The notes beneath the pieces were generated by a model. The model was not told where the DNA came from, searched no databases, and saw only the letters and a program-made list of their open reading frames with translations. DNA of 64,000 bases from Enoplolaimus lenunculus (lineage: Eukaryota; Nematoda; Enoplea; Enoplida; Thoracostomopsidae). The position numbers were made by a program, and so were the translations under genes. Each line of letters starts with the position of its first letter. Positions within the stretch are counted from its first letter, which is position 1. The DNA lies in the NCBI GenBank assembly GCA_030248215.1, contig JASANG010002869.1, positions 62,001-126,000 on the forward strand, written 5' to 3'. This document shows positions 11,422 to 24,100 of this stretch, piece by piece.

Positions 11422-12062
11422 CTGCAATTCCAATAAGTTGATTAATCAGCGAAGATATCAAGTCATCTATTTTTGAGCTTAATAACAGTAAATGTTTACT
11501 TATTCATTCTAAGTTGATTTGATGTTCCCACTGGGTTGAGTTGATTCCGGGTGAGTTGATTAATTGACTGTTTGAATTAAATGAAAAATCTGGGTTGGGG
11601 GGATAGTCCTAATTCATAGCACAGAGTTCAAGAGTGGATTCAACTCATTCTGAATTGAAGTTTAATTGAAAAACAATTACTCTGCATGCAATGGTTTTAA
11701 CATAAGTGTTATTGACCAGTTGAAAAATGTTTTCTTTCTACTTAAATTAATTAATCAACTCATAGAAAGAATTAAGTTCTGGGTTAATAACAGTAAATAT
11801 TAAATCCATCTGAATTGATTTAATTCCCAGCGAGTTGTTTAATTAACTTTGAACGAGCTCAATTAGCTTAGAATTCTGAAAAGCCTATTCCTGAATTATG
11901 TCTTTCAAAACTCACAATTCTGATTTAATTGACCTCATTTTGAGTTAATTAATCAACTCTACTTCGAATTAAATCAACTCAGAGTGAGTTAATATTTCAG
12001 TGGTATTAACTCAAAAATGATTAGAAGTAACTAATTTTGTTTTTGAGTTGATTATTCCGTTC
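11422..12062. repeat. Degenerate family A copies
   Basis: Two or more decayed copies at about 11422-11665 and 11740-12062. They are recognised by the TTGATTAATCA, AATAACAGTAAA and GTGGATTCAACTCATTCTGA blocks. Ends are poorly preserved. Confidence 0.5.
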
Positions 12063-12194
12063 GTGTTATTGTTCAACACTGCGCTACGTGATTTATTTTG
12101 GATATTTAATATTTTACATACTGTATACGAACTATTTTTAAACGCCATCTTACGTCAAAATTGACCATAAACTGAGAATATAAAATTAATTATA

Positions 12195-12542
12195 CAACTG
12201 TAAATTCCAATGAGTTAATCAACTCAGCTGGCGAGTTAGTTACTTCTGAGTTAATAACAGTACAACATTTAACTCTCGCTGAGTTGAGTTATTTCTCACT
12301 CTGAGTTGAGTTATTTCTCACTCTGAGTTGAGTTATTTCTCACTCTGAGTTGAGCTGACAACGTCTAAGTTGATTAATTAACTCAGAACAAGTTAATGAG
12401 TTGATTTACTCAATCTAAGTTACGACTCTAAGAACTCAGAACAAGTTGAATCAACTCACAATTCTGAGTTCTTATAGAGCTAAGTGAAATTGAGTGATTC
12501 AACTTATTCTGAGTTAAATCCAACTCACTGGAATTTATAGTG
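12195..12542 (+). repeat. Family A element with internal 23-bp tandem repeat
   Basis: Ends AACTGTAAATTCCAATGAGT and GGAATTTATAGTG. It is longer than usual because a unit of the type GAGTTATTTCTCACTCTGAG is repeated about three times at 12280-12355. Confidence 0.7.
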
Positions 12543-12789
12543 TATTCACCAGAAAAGCCTGGCACCATTTCATACCCATACCATCACCAAAACACGTACG
12601 AGTTGACTATGAGGATTATATCTCATGAAAAATTTTGTAAACTCAATTTTTTGAATCGCAGAAAAAATTCAGACGGTAAAACATTTTAGAGGCATCATGG
12701 GATGTTTTAGGGCAAATACAGCGACGTTACCCTTGGTCACATAGCTCGTACGCTTGTAACTGAGGAACTGCATCAGGGTTCTACCTTTT

Positions 12790-13700
12790 ACCAAAGGTGA
12801 CGCCACCCTCCAAAACCTTAAGGGTTCGTCCAAAACCTTAAGAGTTCGTCTGAATCCTTAAGGGTTCGTCCAAAACCTTAAGAGTTCGTCTGAATCCTTA
12901 AGGGTTCGTCCAAAACCTTAAGAGTTCGTCTGAATCCTTAAGGGTTCGTCCAAAACCTTAAGAGTTCGTCTGAATCCTTAAGGGTTCGTCCAAAACCTTA
13001 AGAGTTCGTCTGAATCCTTAAGGGTTCGTCCAAAACCTTAAGAGTTCGTCTGAATCCTTAAGGGTTCGTCCAAAACCTTAAGAGTTCGCTCCCTTAAGGG
13101 TTCGCCAAAACCTGGCAATCCTTAAGGGTTCATCCAAAACCTTAAGGGTTCGTCCAAAACCTTAAGAGTTCGTCTGAATCCTTAAGGGTTCATCCAAAAC
13201 CTTAAGGGTTCGTCCAAAACCTTAAGAGTTCGTCTGAATCCTTAAGGGTTCGTCCAAAACCTTAAGAGTTCGTCCAAAACCTTAAGAGTCCCGTCCAAAA
13301 TCTCAAGGGTTCGTCCAAAACCTTAAGAGTTCGTCCAAAACTTCAAGGGTTCGTCCAAAACCTTAAGAGTTCGTCCAAAACTTCAAGGGTTCGTCCAAAA
13401 CATTAAGAGTTCGTCCAAAACTTCAAGGGTTTGTCCAAAACCTTAAGGGTTCGTCCAAAACCTTAAGGGTTCGTCCAAAACCTTAAGGGTTCGTCCAAAA
13501 CCTTAAGGGTTCGTCCAAAACCTTAAGAGTCCCGTCCAAAATCTCAAGGGTTCGTCCAAAACCTTAAGTGTTCGTCCAAAACCTCAAGGGTTCGTCCAAA
13601 ACCTTAAGTGTTCGTCCAAACCCTTAAGAGTTTGTTCAAAACCTTAAGAGTTTGTCCAAAACTTTAAGAGTTCGTCCAAAACCTTAAGGGTTTGACTTAT
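12790..13700. repeat. Minisatellite, 18-20 bp unit with CCTTAAGG core
   Basis: About 45 units of the form CCTTAAGRGTTCGTCCAAAA. In the first third two variants alternate (CCAAAACCTTAAGAG and TGAATCCTTAAGGG), giving a higher-order period of about 36-38 bp. Later units vary as CTTCAAGGG and CTCAAGGG. The unit holds the palindrome CCTTAAGG. It is non-coding and lies between the convergent CCP and peroxidase genes. Confidence 0.9.
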
Positions 13701-13762
13701 ATAGTTCTCCGACCTAAAAATCGAATATTAATATAAAATAGGGTTTGCCTTGTAGCGTTCGG

Positions 13763-14176
13763 CTAACGATACTTTTAGGGCCGTAATTGTAGATTAAACA
13801 TATTCGTAAGCCTAAGCTTAATCGTTATAAAGTGTTACACTCAAAATGATATTTCTGATATTTAAGAAAAAATTTCTTACATTTAAGAAATATAATTAGC
13901 AAGGTGCACTTGAAAACTATTTCTGTTATAACAGAAAAGTTTTCAAAAATGTTTTGAAATAAAGTCTGAAAATAAACGTTTTCCAGTTATTTTTTAAAAA
14001 ATTTTGTTATTATCAACAAAAACTTGTCAGATTTGCCACAGAAATTACTTTTCTGAATAAATTCAGAAATACCTTTTTTGTGTGTAATCCGAATGCCTAA
14101 AAATACTGTGTGACATCTAATCTTGCTGTATTACACTCGTGCGTGAAAACGGGACAGTCTTAAAAGTAAAATGGAT
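13763..14176 (+). repeat. Family C element split by a family E insertion
   Basis: The left part (13763-13843) has GATACTTTTAGGGCCGTAAT and CCTAAG units. The right part (14088-14176) ends GGACAGTCTTAAAAGTAAAAT. Family E occupies the gap. Confidence 0.6.
13844..14087 (-). repeat. Family E MITE-like element, inverted
   Basis: Begins ACACTCAAAATGATATTTCT and ends ACCTTTTTTGTGTG, the inverse of the copies at 9277 and 60490. The TTCTGTTATAACAGAA palindrome is kept. Confidence 0.7.
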
Positions 14177-14439
14177 CAACGTTTCAATTAGAAAGCGATT
14201 AATTTTACGGTAGCAACAGGTACAATGATCCTTAACAACTGAAAAAAAATTGTCTTGAAATTTCAAGAATTTTTAAAGTTTTGAATTTTTAACTTTTTTC
14301 TTAATAATTTATTAAAATCCATATTTCTGAAAAATTTCAAAATTTAAAGTCTAATATTTGAGACGTACATATCGAATGTATGCACTAAGACATGGAATGC
14401 GTGTATGCAGGTACAGAATCTCCACAAAATGCGAAAGCC

Positions 14440-14590
14440 AGTTCAGACTCGACCGTCCAGCTCTTGTATCTGATTAGAATTAATGGTAAACGCCTCTCAC
14501 CCGTGAGGATGCGATTCGAATCCGGGATTGAAAATAGATCTTATACAAAATAGAATATATTCATGTGAGAAAGGGTTAAATATAAGATAA
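14440..14590 (+). repeat. tRNA-derived SINE copy
   Basis: It has a tRNA-like stretch (AATGGTAAACGCCTCTC, then a B-box-like GATTCGAATCCGGGATT) followed by a tail with ATTCATGTGAGAAAGGGTTA. It shares the tail and A-box half with 17845-17990. It is not a functional tRNA, since no paired acceptor stem was found. Confidence 0.5.
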
Positions 14591-14687
14591 TTTGTTCGAA
14601 CCATAGTCGTAATGTTCCCTCAAGAACCATTGCAGTAAGTATGGCAAACGCGTTCTCCAAGTTGCTGAAACCGCAAATTAAAATGGT

Positions 14688-14908
14688 TGGCCAATGTAAA
14701 AAACTCGGGGCGGAACAGTTTTATAAACATATTTCTAAGCCTAAGCCTAAGGCTAAGCCTCTTTCTAAGCGTAAGCATAAGCATATTCCTAAGCCTAAGC
14801 CTAAGCCTAAGTCTAAGCCAAGCAAAAAAAATTAGTCTAAATCTTAAGCTTAGTCTATTCTAGTCACACAGAAAAACTCTCCGCCCATGATTTTTATATG
14901 GGCCAATT
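14688..14908 (+). repeat. Family B element (TTAGGC-bearing)
   Basis: Left end TTGGCCAATGTAAAAAACTC and right end CCGCCCATGATTTTTATATG. It carries two blocks of CCTAAG hexamers. It lies just downstream of the peroxidase stop codon. Confidence 0.75.
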
Positions 14909-15101
14909 AGTTCAAAAAAGTTCCCAAAAAGTTTTCGACAAACTTCATAAAACGGATGTGTTTGTCCCCTAAACACCCGCTACCACGAGGCAAGCTCTCT
15001 TGTCATACGCCGCCCACGAACCAAGTTCAATCTTTGTTCAAATGTTACAAGACCTATCACCAACTGGCGATATTTTCCCAAGTGCAGCACATGGATCGAC
15101 A

Positions 15102-18100
15102 TCAAGGGTGAAAATCGGTCCACGCACCAAGATGAACGTCCGCCAGCCGCGAACACGACGACCACTCAGCCAATGGTAGCGTTTGAAACGCGTCGTGCGG
15201 TACGCGACGCAAATCAGCAGCGTTGTTGCACAAAATTTTAGCCAATGAAACTGCACGAAGTTGTGAGCGTTGTTCTGGATTGAAAACACCAGGACGTTCG
15301 AACCAATGACGATCGCCGAGACGCGTACGACGAAATTGACGGCCCAATAGGCAAGCAAGTGTTGGACCAATCAGTGCGCCCCCTGTAGGCTCTTCGAGTA
15401 ATCCGCCAACGTATAAATCTACGTCATCTGAAAGTGAACACAGCCACTTCAGTTGGAAATTCAAGTAACCCAAAGTCTTGTTTAACTGAACTGAACGATG
15501 ACATACTGTACCACAGACGTTTTGCAGAATTTGAAAAACTGATCGACTGCACTGTAAAAGTTGATTAATCAATTCAGCTAGCGAGTTAGTTATTTGTGAA
15601 TTAATATCAGTAAAGATTAACTGACTCCGAATTGAGTTGATTCACACTCTGAGTTGAGTTGGTTCTGGGTGAGTTGACTTATAAATTCAGAAGAAATCGA
15701 ATCTGCTCAAATTTCTGAGTTCTGATAGGCCTAACTCAGACTGAGTGATTCAACTCATTCTGAAATCAGTCAGCCGGCTTTGCGCAATGCGCAAAAGTTA
15801 GCGAATACACAACAATCTGCACGCAACTTTTCTTTTCAAAAACAATCACGTTTTCGTTTTAACAAAACCATGTAAACAAAATAATGCTGAAAAGTTGTCC
15901 AAAATACGTATATTGGCCATTCCAGCTTTAATTGTATAGATGAACGTTGAAAACCAAAAATATACAACAATGGGTTAAAATGGAATAAGTGTATTGCTTT
16001 AATAGTTTCTGGAACCATATTCTCAAATGCGTATAGCATCTCTCACCAAACCGATAGGTAATCAAACTGACAAGTTCATGCATTTTTAAATATGAAAGTT
16101 TGTGCAGAAGTAGCGCTAATCAATTGCGAATAATTTCGAAGCTTTTACCATTCAGTGGTTTGGGACTAAAAATACTCCGAAATAAAGCTTACACCTGTTG
16201 CTTTAAACCTTACCGACACTACGATACTGATCAGCGAGTCGTCGCACCACTGCCGGATCACGAATTTCTGGCCTAAAATCGTCAAAGGTTCTTGCCGGTG
16301 CGAGTCCACAAAATCTACGCCATTCGTTATACGGTGGGATACCCATGTCACGTCCGCGTTGAACATTTAACGCCGCCAAGTCTTGAGTTCCAAACAGTCC
16401 GTTTGACGGCGAAACTGAGAGTCGTTGAGGAAACTGAAAAATAACGGCCCATGTAGAGATCAGGGGCGGAACGTTTTTCTGTAGGACTGCAATATAAAGT
16501 AAGCTTAAGCTTTAGACTAATTTTTTTGCTTGGCTTAGGCTACGGCTTATGTTATAATACTGTTCCGCCCGTGTTCTCTACATTGGCCAAAATAATTAAA
16601 GATATATGTATATATAAACATTTGAGTTAAGGACTGTCGTTATTTTAGAGCTATTGGAAATAGGACCAGCCATAAACTAAGACCCGTTAGCTTAAAGCGT
16701 AGACTAACACAAAACATATCGGCCCATGTTACTTTAAGGGGCGTCCAGGTTTCTGATTGGTTCATAAAAGAGTAGGTTTAGATTCTAGCTTACATTTCTT
16801 TGCTTAGGCTTAGACTTACGCTTAGGCTTAGGCTTAGGAACACATTTTGCAACGGTTAGGCTAAGGCGTAGGCTTAGGAAAACGCTTAATCTACTGTTAC
16901 GCCGCTTAAAGTAACATTGGCCAAAATATCAATAGACAGAGCCTTTATTTTGCAACGACGCTATCGGCACTAACAACAGTATAAATTTAAACAGATTAAT
17001 GAATATTATATTTGATAAAATAAACAACAAAAAGTATTAAGTAACTAAATTCGAAAATAAATAAATAAAAAAAGTAAATATCTAAATAAAATAACTACAC
17101 AGCTTAATAAAATAAATATATACGTAACTAACGAAATTCAAAAACAATTAAATAAAACTGCAAAACTAAACAAATAAAACTGCAAAAATAAACAAATACA
17201 ACTGCAAAAATAAACAAATAAAACTGCAAAAATAAACAAATAAAACTGCAAAAATATACAAATAAAACTGCAAAAATAAACAAATAAAACTGCAAAAATA
17301 AACAAATAAAACTGCAAAAATATACAAATAAAACTGCAAAAATAAACAAATAAAACTGCAAAAATAAACAAATAAAACTGCAAAAATAAACAAATAAAAC
17401 TGCAAAAATAAACAAATAAAACTGCAAAAATAAACAAATATAACTGCAAAAATAAACAAATATAACTGCAAAAATAAACAAACTAAAATATAGCACCTAT
17501 CACAAGTTGGAGATAGGTCATGTAGCTATTGCCAGTCACTGACTGATGAGGTTAAAAATTCTGCACATTTTTCGCATTTGATTTGTTCTACTTCTGCACA
17601 AATTTTGAGGACCACAACTGTATGCGTTTGCCAAATTGATAACCTATTGCCAATTTGTGACAGGTGCAACATACGTTTGTGAATTTGACCATAAACGTCA
17701 AATTCAGTAACTGAACCAAGCATTTAGGAAGGGGAGATATTTAACCTTTACCAGATGAGTCAAGCCAGTAAGTGGTCCAGATTTAAACCTGGGGGTATTT
17801 CATCGTCTTGGGGTATTTTTACGCTGCGTACGCGTGTTACAATAATTAACCCTTTCTCACATGAATATTTTCAATTTCATATGAGATGTAATTTCAAAGT
17901 AAGATCCGATACCCAGTCTCTCGGGGTGGAGGCGTTTACGATGACCACTCAGCTATAGGAGGTTGACGCTCTCGTCTTGTTGAGATTTTGCATTGCGAAT
18001 ATATGTTAGAATGGTTACACTGCTTACAGTATCTGTGTTGCTCGTTATATTACTTGTATTTAGTTGCTCATAGTATACTCAATACAGGAAAGGGTAAACA

Positions 18101-21100
18101 TTTGCTTCTACGTTTACGTGGAACTTTACCTTCGCCGGTACTAAAAGCATTCCACGAATCAACAGATCAATTGCACCATTTATTGTTATCAACCGATCAG
18201 ACGACAGCACAGTATCGTCAAACTCCAATCCGCCAATTTCACTTCCGTTCTCTGCGATCATTGGATAGAATTCGGTTATCATTCCGTGGCCGAAACGTAA
18301 ACCAGCGCCTGCCACCTGAAACAAAATTGCGACACCAGCCAATTTTAACAAATCACAACTGGCAAAATGTTTGGGGATTACGGTACATTTGCCGTTCGGC
18401 GTCAATTGGTCAGTTGTGTTGCTAAGATTTGATTTCAAGCGAAAAAATTGTTTTTGACCTCTGCAGGTTGACGCCAAAGGACACCATTTGGTTTTAAATT
18501 TGTCAAACCGTAACACAATTCGAATAGTCCGTGCACTGTAAATTCCAATGATCTAATTAATCAACTCAGACCAAAAGTTAGTTATTTCTAAGTTTAATAA
18601 CTGTAAATTTTAACTCACTCTGAGTTGACTTAATTCTCCCTGTGAGTTGAGTTGACTCCGGATGAGTTGTTTAACTAAATCAGAATGAATTGAATCAACT
18701 CAGAACTGTGAGTCTGATAGTCCTAACTCATACAGACTGATTTAAGTTGTTCTGAGTTAAAATCATCTCACTGGAATTTACAGTGTGAGTCATACAGCAA
18801 AAAGTTTAGGTTGAATACAGCTCTGAGGTGGCTTTGAACGATAGTAAATCCTATTTCACTATCGTATGTGCAAAGCAACCAATTAAGGCGGCTCTATACT
18901 TTGTCGTGAGGCGCCGTCCGGCGTCGATGGTGACGGACGGCGCCGGACGTCATCAAAAGTATAGAGCCGCCCTTAGAGACAGGTATTAAAACAAGTTACC
19001 CGACACAACGGTAGGAAGTAAAAAAGATTTTACACAAGCAAAGCAAATTTTGTCATACGACAAAGCGGTCCCAGGAGCGGATGCTAATAAACGCCTGTAA
19101 GCCCGCGGCTTTAAGTGCCTGCGTATTAAAGACGCCTGTAATGAGGACTTCAAAAGAGAATATTTGGAATGGATAAATATATTTTGACCAATATTTGTCT
19201 AAGCCATATCTTTAGACTATACTTGGTAGACACACTTTAGTTGAAAAAATTTGTAGACAAACCTCAGTTGAAATAGTTGATAGACAAACCTCAGTTGAAA
19301 TAGTTGATAGACAAACCTCAGTTGAAATAGTTGATAGACAAACCTCAGTTGAAATAGTTGATAGACAAACCTCAGTTGAAATAGTTGATAGACAAACCTC
19401 AGTTGAAATAGTTGGATCAACAGTAGGATTATATTCACCCTCGTACTGGCCAATGAATCGGCGAAAGTTGTGCGGCCCAAAGACTTTTGGCAACCAATCG
19501 CGGTAAGTAATAATTTGAATTTCAGCCCCGACAATTTTTCGTGCTTCTTGAAACGTTTTCTCGCTGTTCCATTGCGGATTAATTTCCTGAAGTACGTAAT
19601 TATGTAATTATACGAAACTGTATCTGACCAGTGATGAAATTTTGTAATAAAAGCTGGCGCGTAGCCAGACTGGGGGACAGGAGGGCTCAGGCCCCTCTGG
19701 CAGAATTATGGCACCCACCGTAGGCAATTTTCGAACTTGCTTTGAAAACCCTTGCATGCTCCTCCTGAACAATTGTTAGCCACCACCCCTCTGAGCCTGA
19801 TGACCTGGTTACGGGCAATAATCGAAGATGATACTTTTTGTTTAGAAGTTGTACAGCTTTTTTGTAAATTTTTGCATATTTGAGCTTCTCATAACCTCCC
19901 CAGATCATTCCACGCTGAAATTTAGGAAAATTTGTTTTTTACATACCAAAGTCCCCACTCGGACTTAAAAATTTTGTTGTCAAAAAGTTGCACAAATTAT
20001 GTATCATTCGAAACAGATTTGGCGCAGTCGCAGATCGTTGGCTGCGCGCCAAATCAATTATTTGACAATAACTCGTTCTCCAGACGTTTGATGGCGGAAA
20101 ATTTAACACTAATCAACTCAGCTCTGTAAGCTGTGTCGAAATCTCAAATATACAAAAATTATTAAAATGCAACCATTTTTGGGCAAACGCCGGCTGAGCA
20201 GATAACCGAAAAAAACCCACAAAAAATACAGTAACCGTACCGTTAATTCTTGAACCAATCGATTGTGTTCTCTGGCAAAAATAGTATGAAGACTGGCCAA
20301 TCCAAGAAAAACGTTCGAACGCATATCTCCTGTCTGCAAGTGAACTGCCTGAAAATTGAGAAAAAATTGATTTCAAATTCTGGGTTACGATACACCGTCG
20401 GCCGATAGCCAGACGGGGTTATGGGGACTCAGGCCCCCTATAAGAATTTTGACACCCACCGTAGAAAATTATCGGCCTTGCTTATAAGTCATCGAAACCC
20501 CTTGTATGCCCTTCCTGAATAATGTTTAGCCTCCCGTAGGAAAGTGAGCTGGCTACAGTCCTGCAACCAGCGGATTCCCGGATATTAACCGGAAACTGAA
20601 TAGGAACCAGGTTTTGCTTTGAACCATCCGCGTTTGTTGGCTTAAAATATAAACAAATTTCATAAAAAATTTAACATTTTTTCGTCTTGGATATTTTCAA
20701 ATTAATCTATTATAAAAAAATAATCTGGATATCACAGAAGTAATTGGCCAAGATAAACCAGAAAACCTATCGCTAACTGATGATAATTGTTATTAGCATT
20801 TAAAATGGACTTTGCGCTAAATAATTATGCTATCAAGATTTTAAGATGACACTCTCGTTGAAGTCAAATTTCAAGAATTTCTTACAAATAAGCAAACGTT
20901 TAATTTATACAAAATTTAAAAAATTTAAAATAAACTTACGTTGCAATTCGATGCATCAGAGCAATTTGTTCGATTGAACTGAGGCAGTCCTTTTGGGACG
21001 ATGAAATCCATTTTCATAAATCCTAAAATAAAAGAAAAACCAAATGAATATTTTGTCACATACAATTTTGTAATTGAACTCACAACAATACAAAGCGACA

Positions 21101-24100
21101 TCGCTTAAAATCGGTCATTGAAATTATCATAATGCGTAAAAGCCTAAGCCTAAGCCTAGGCCTAAGCCTAAGCCTAAGCCGATGCCTAACCCTAAGCCTA
21201 AGCCTAACCTAACCCTAAGCCTAAGCCTAAGCCTAAGCCTAAGCCTAAGCCTAAGCCTAAGCCTAAGCCTATCCCTAAGCCTAAGCCTATTCGTAACCCT
21301 AAGCCTAAGCCTAACCTAACCCTAAGCCTAAGCCTAAGCCTAAACCTAAGCCTAAGCCTAATATTCATGCGTGAAACAGTTGTTGATTATATCGGCAAAT
21401 GTATAGAGATCATCGGCGGACGTAGGCAACGTCATATTTGAGACACGTTACCAGGGACATGATTGGGGTTTAGAACCAAACCCATGGACTAAAAAACGTT
21501 TTACAACAATTCCACAACGGTTTAATATTGCTACAACGTCTTGCTTCTCGCTCGCTTTGCTTGCGCAGTTTTCGCTGCAGTTGTACAGGCGGATCAGGCG
21601 GATCCTGCGATCGAATCATCCGTTGAGTTGAAAAAAGTTAATGTCCAACTTTTTGCTCGGTTCAATTGAGAATTGTTTCAAAACTCATTCCTTTACAGCA
21701 ACTCCTGGTGCACGTTCCAGTTGAAAATCATGACTGCGTCTAAGTTGAATTTACGAACCTGAACTACCGTCTCGGAACAGTTCCATATCTGGCAGTGAAC
21801 TGCCGTACACTTGAGACCCGTCCAAAAACACCGTATTTTCGTTCAAATATTGTTTTTCTCTTCCATTGATGCCTAGAAAAAATAGAAAAAAATATTGTTA
21901 AAAAGTAAAAAAAATTGTTAAAAAGTGGAAAACTTTATTAAAAATGAAAAACATTATTAAAAAGTGGTAAAGTCTTTAATAAAAATTAAAACACATTACT
22001 TAAAGTGGAAAATATTATTAAAAAGTAAAGACTTTTTTCGATATTTGCAAAGTTAAATCAAATTTTAAGACTCACCTGAACCACAAACTGGCACTCCCTT
22101 TTGTCCCTTCATACAACAAGGTCCAGTAGAGTTTTCGCAACCAAATCGTGGATCTACAAGAGGATCAAGTGGATCAGACGGCATCAGAAGGCATCGACCG
22201 AGACCTTGAGCTTCAAATCGCGAGGGACACGGAAAATCGGTGCAGTCTGCGGAGTTGTAGAGGGTTGTTTTGACCATATCGTGAGAAATAAATTGACCCC
22301 ATTGCATAAGCATCGCGTTGAAATCGTTTGAATGAATCAATCTGTCTGATTGAAGTACGAGTTCAGATACACGACGCGCTGTCGGACGAGCGTCTGAAAA
22401 TTCAAAAAATTTAAATGATTTTAAAACTTGAAATACGGTTGAAATTTTTCGAATTTAAATTGAGATTTTTTAAATTTAAATTTTGGTTGAAAGTTTTGAA
22501 ATATTTCGAACAGCAGAATATTGATACGCGTTGTGTTGATATGGTTTGAATGAATGAGTCAATTTTTTTAGAGTCTGAGTTCAGAACCAGAGCACACTGT
22601 CGGGTGAGCGTGTGAAAATCACAAAATTTTGACTTTTTTGAAAATTATATTTGAAATTTTTAAAAGTTGAATTGTGGCTAAAATTTTTGAACTTTGAATT
22701 GCGCTTGAAATTTTAAAACTGTGAATTGGGGCTGGAATACCTGATATTTGATTTGGCGTAAAATTTTACAGTAATTTACGTTTTTTATTTTCCAAATTTC
22801 ACTTTCCATTCCAATTTTTGTAATTTAGTTTTGTCTGAAATTAAAAAAATATAAATGTCAATTGAAATTTTCAAAAATTAAAATTTTAATCCATATTTTT
22901 AAAATTTGACCTCACCTTCGATATGCATTCCAATCGCGTTAACCCATTGTGGGGGTAGAGTATTGATCATTGGTGTAAACGCGGCTCCCCAGGATGGATT
23001 TTTAAAATTATTACACGTCCCATCCATTGAGCGAAACATTACGTGAAAACAGGCGTTTTCCTGAAATCATATTTAAATAATAAAAACCTGTTAACATTGA
23101 ATTTAAAAATATATTCAGGCAAATTCAACTTGAGTATACAGCAGATATTTTCACTACCGAAATAAAGTAAAAAAATAAAAAATAAATTTTTTCACAAATT
23201 AAAAATTAAAACCTGACAGCATTTGCACTGTGAATTTGAGTGAATTGTTTTATCTCAGAATGAGTTGAATCCACGCAGAAGTCTGAGATCTGAATTAGGT
23301 TTTTCAGAATTCAGAATTCTGAATTGATTTAACTCATTCTGAGTTAACTAATCAACTAACACAGAATTTTATCAGCTCAGAGCAAGTTAAATGTTTCCTG
23401 TTATTAACTCTGAAATAACCAGAAATACCTAATTTTCTCTCTGAGTCGATTAATCAACCCATCGGAATTTACCGTGTCGTTTTAATATTAAGCTAATGAT
23501 AAATGCTACAAACATTTGAGAATAAGCACGTCAATTATACACTGTAAATTTCGATGAGTTGATTAATCAACACAGACGTTAGAATTGGATATTTCTGGCT
23601 ATTTCTGAGTTAATAACAGTAAACATTAACTCACTCTGAGTTGATTTAATTCTGGTTTAGTTAATTAATTAACTCAGCATGAGTTCAATCAATTCAGAAT
23701 ACAGAGTTCTGAAAGACCAAATTTAGAGGTCAGCCAGCCTCTGAGTCGATTGAACTCATCTTGAGTTAAAGTCAACTCATTGAAATTTACAGTGTACACT
23801 TTTGGTATAATTAAAGTAATACCTTACACGGCACATCGAAGAACAACTGTGGTGCGCATCCGATATCATTTTTCGACTGAATTACATCACCAACGCTTAA
23901 CACTTCACGATTGATCACTTCTAAAACAAAATAAAATATTTAAATTTTTCCCAAAAAAATAAATTAAATACCGAACCAATTTACCATTAACTGGGTTTAG
24001 GCCAATGTTCATGGTAAAACGAATTTCATCAGCTTTCCCTAATATGTTTTGTTTACTCAATCCAAAGCAGCTACACTGTAAATTCAAATGAGTTGATTAA

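Noticed and set aside
17128-17496. Three overlapping minus-strand frames of 100-120 codons
   Set aside because: They are products of the 22-bp minisatellite, which keeps all three frames open. The hydrophobic string has no other support.
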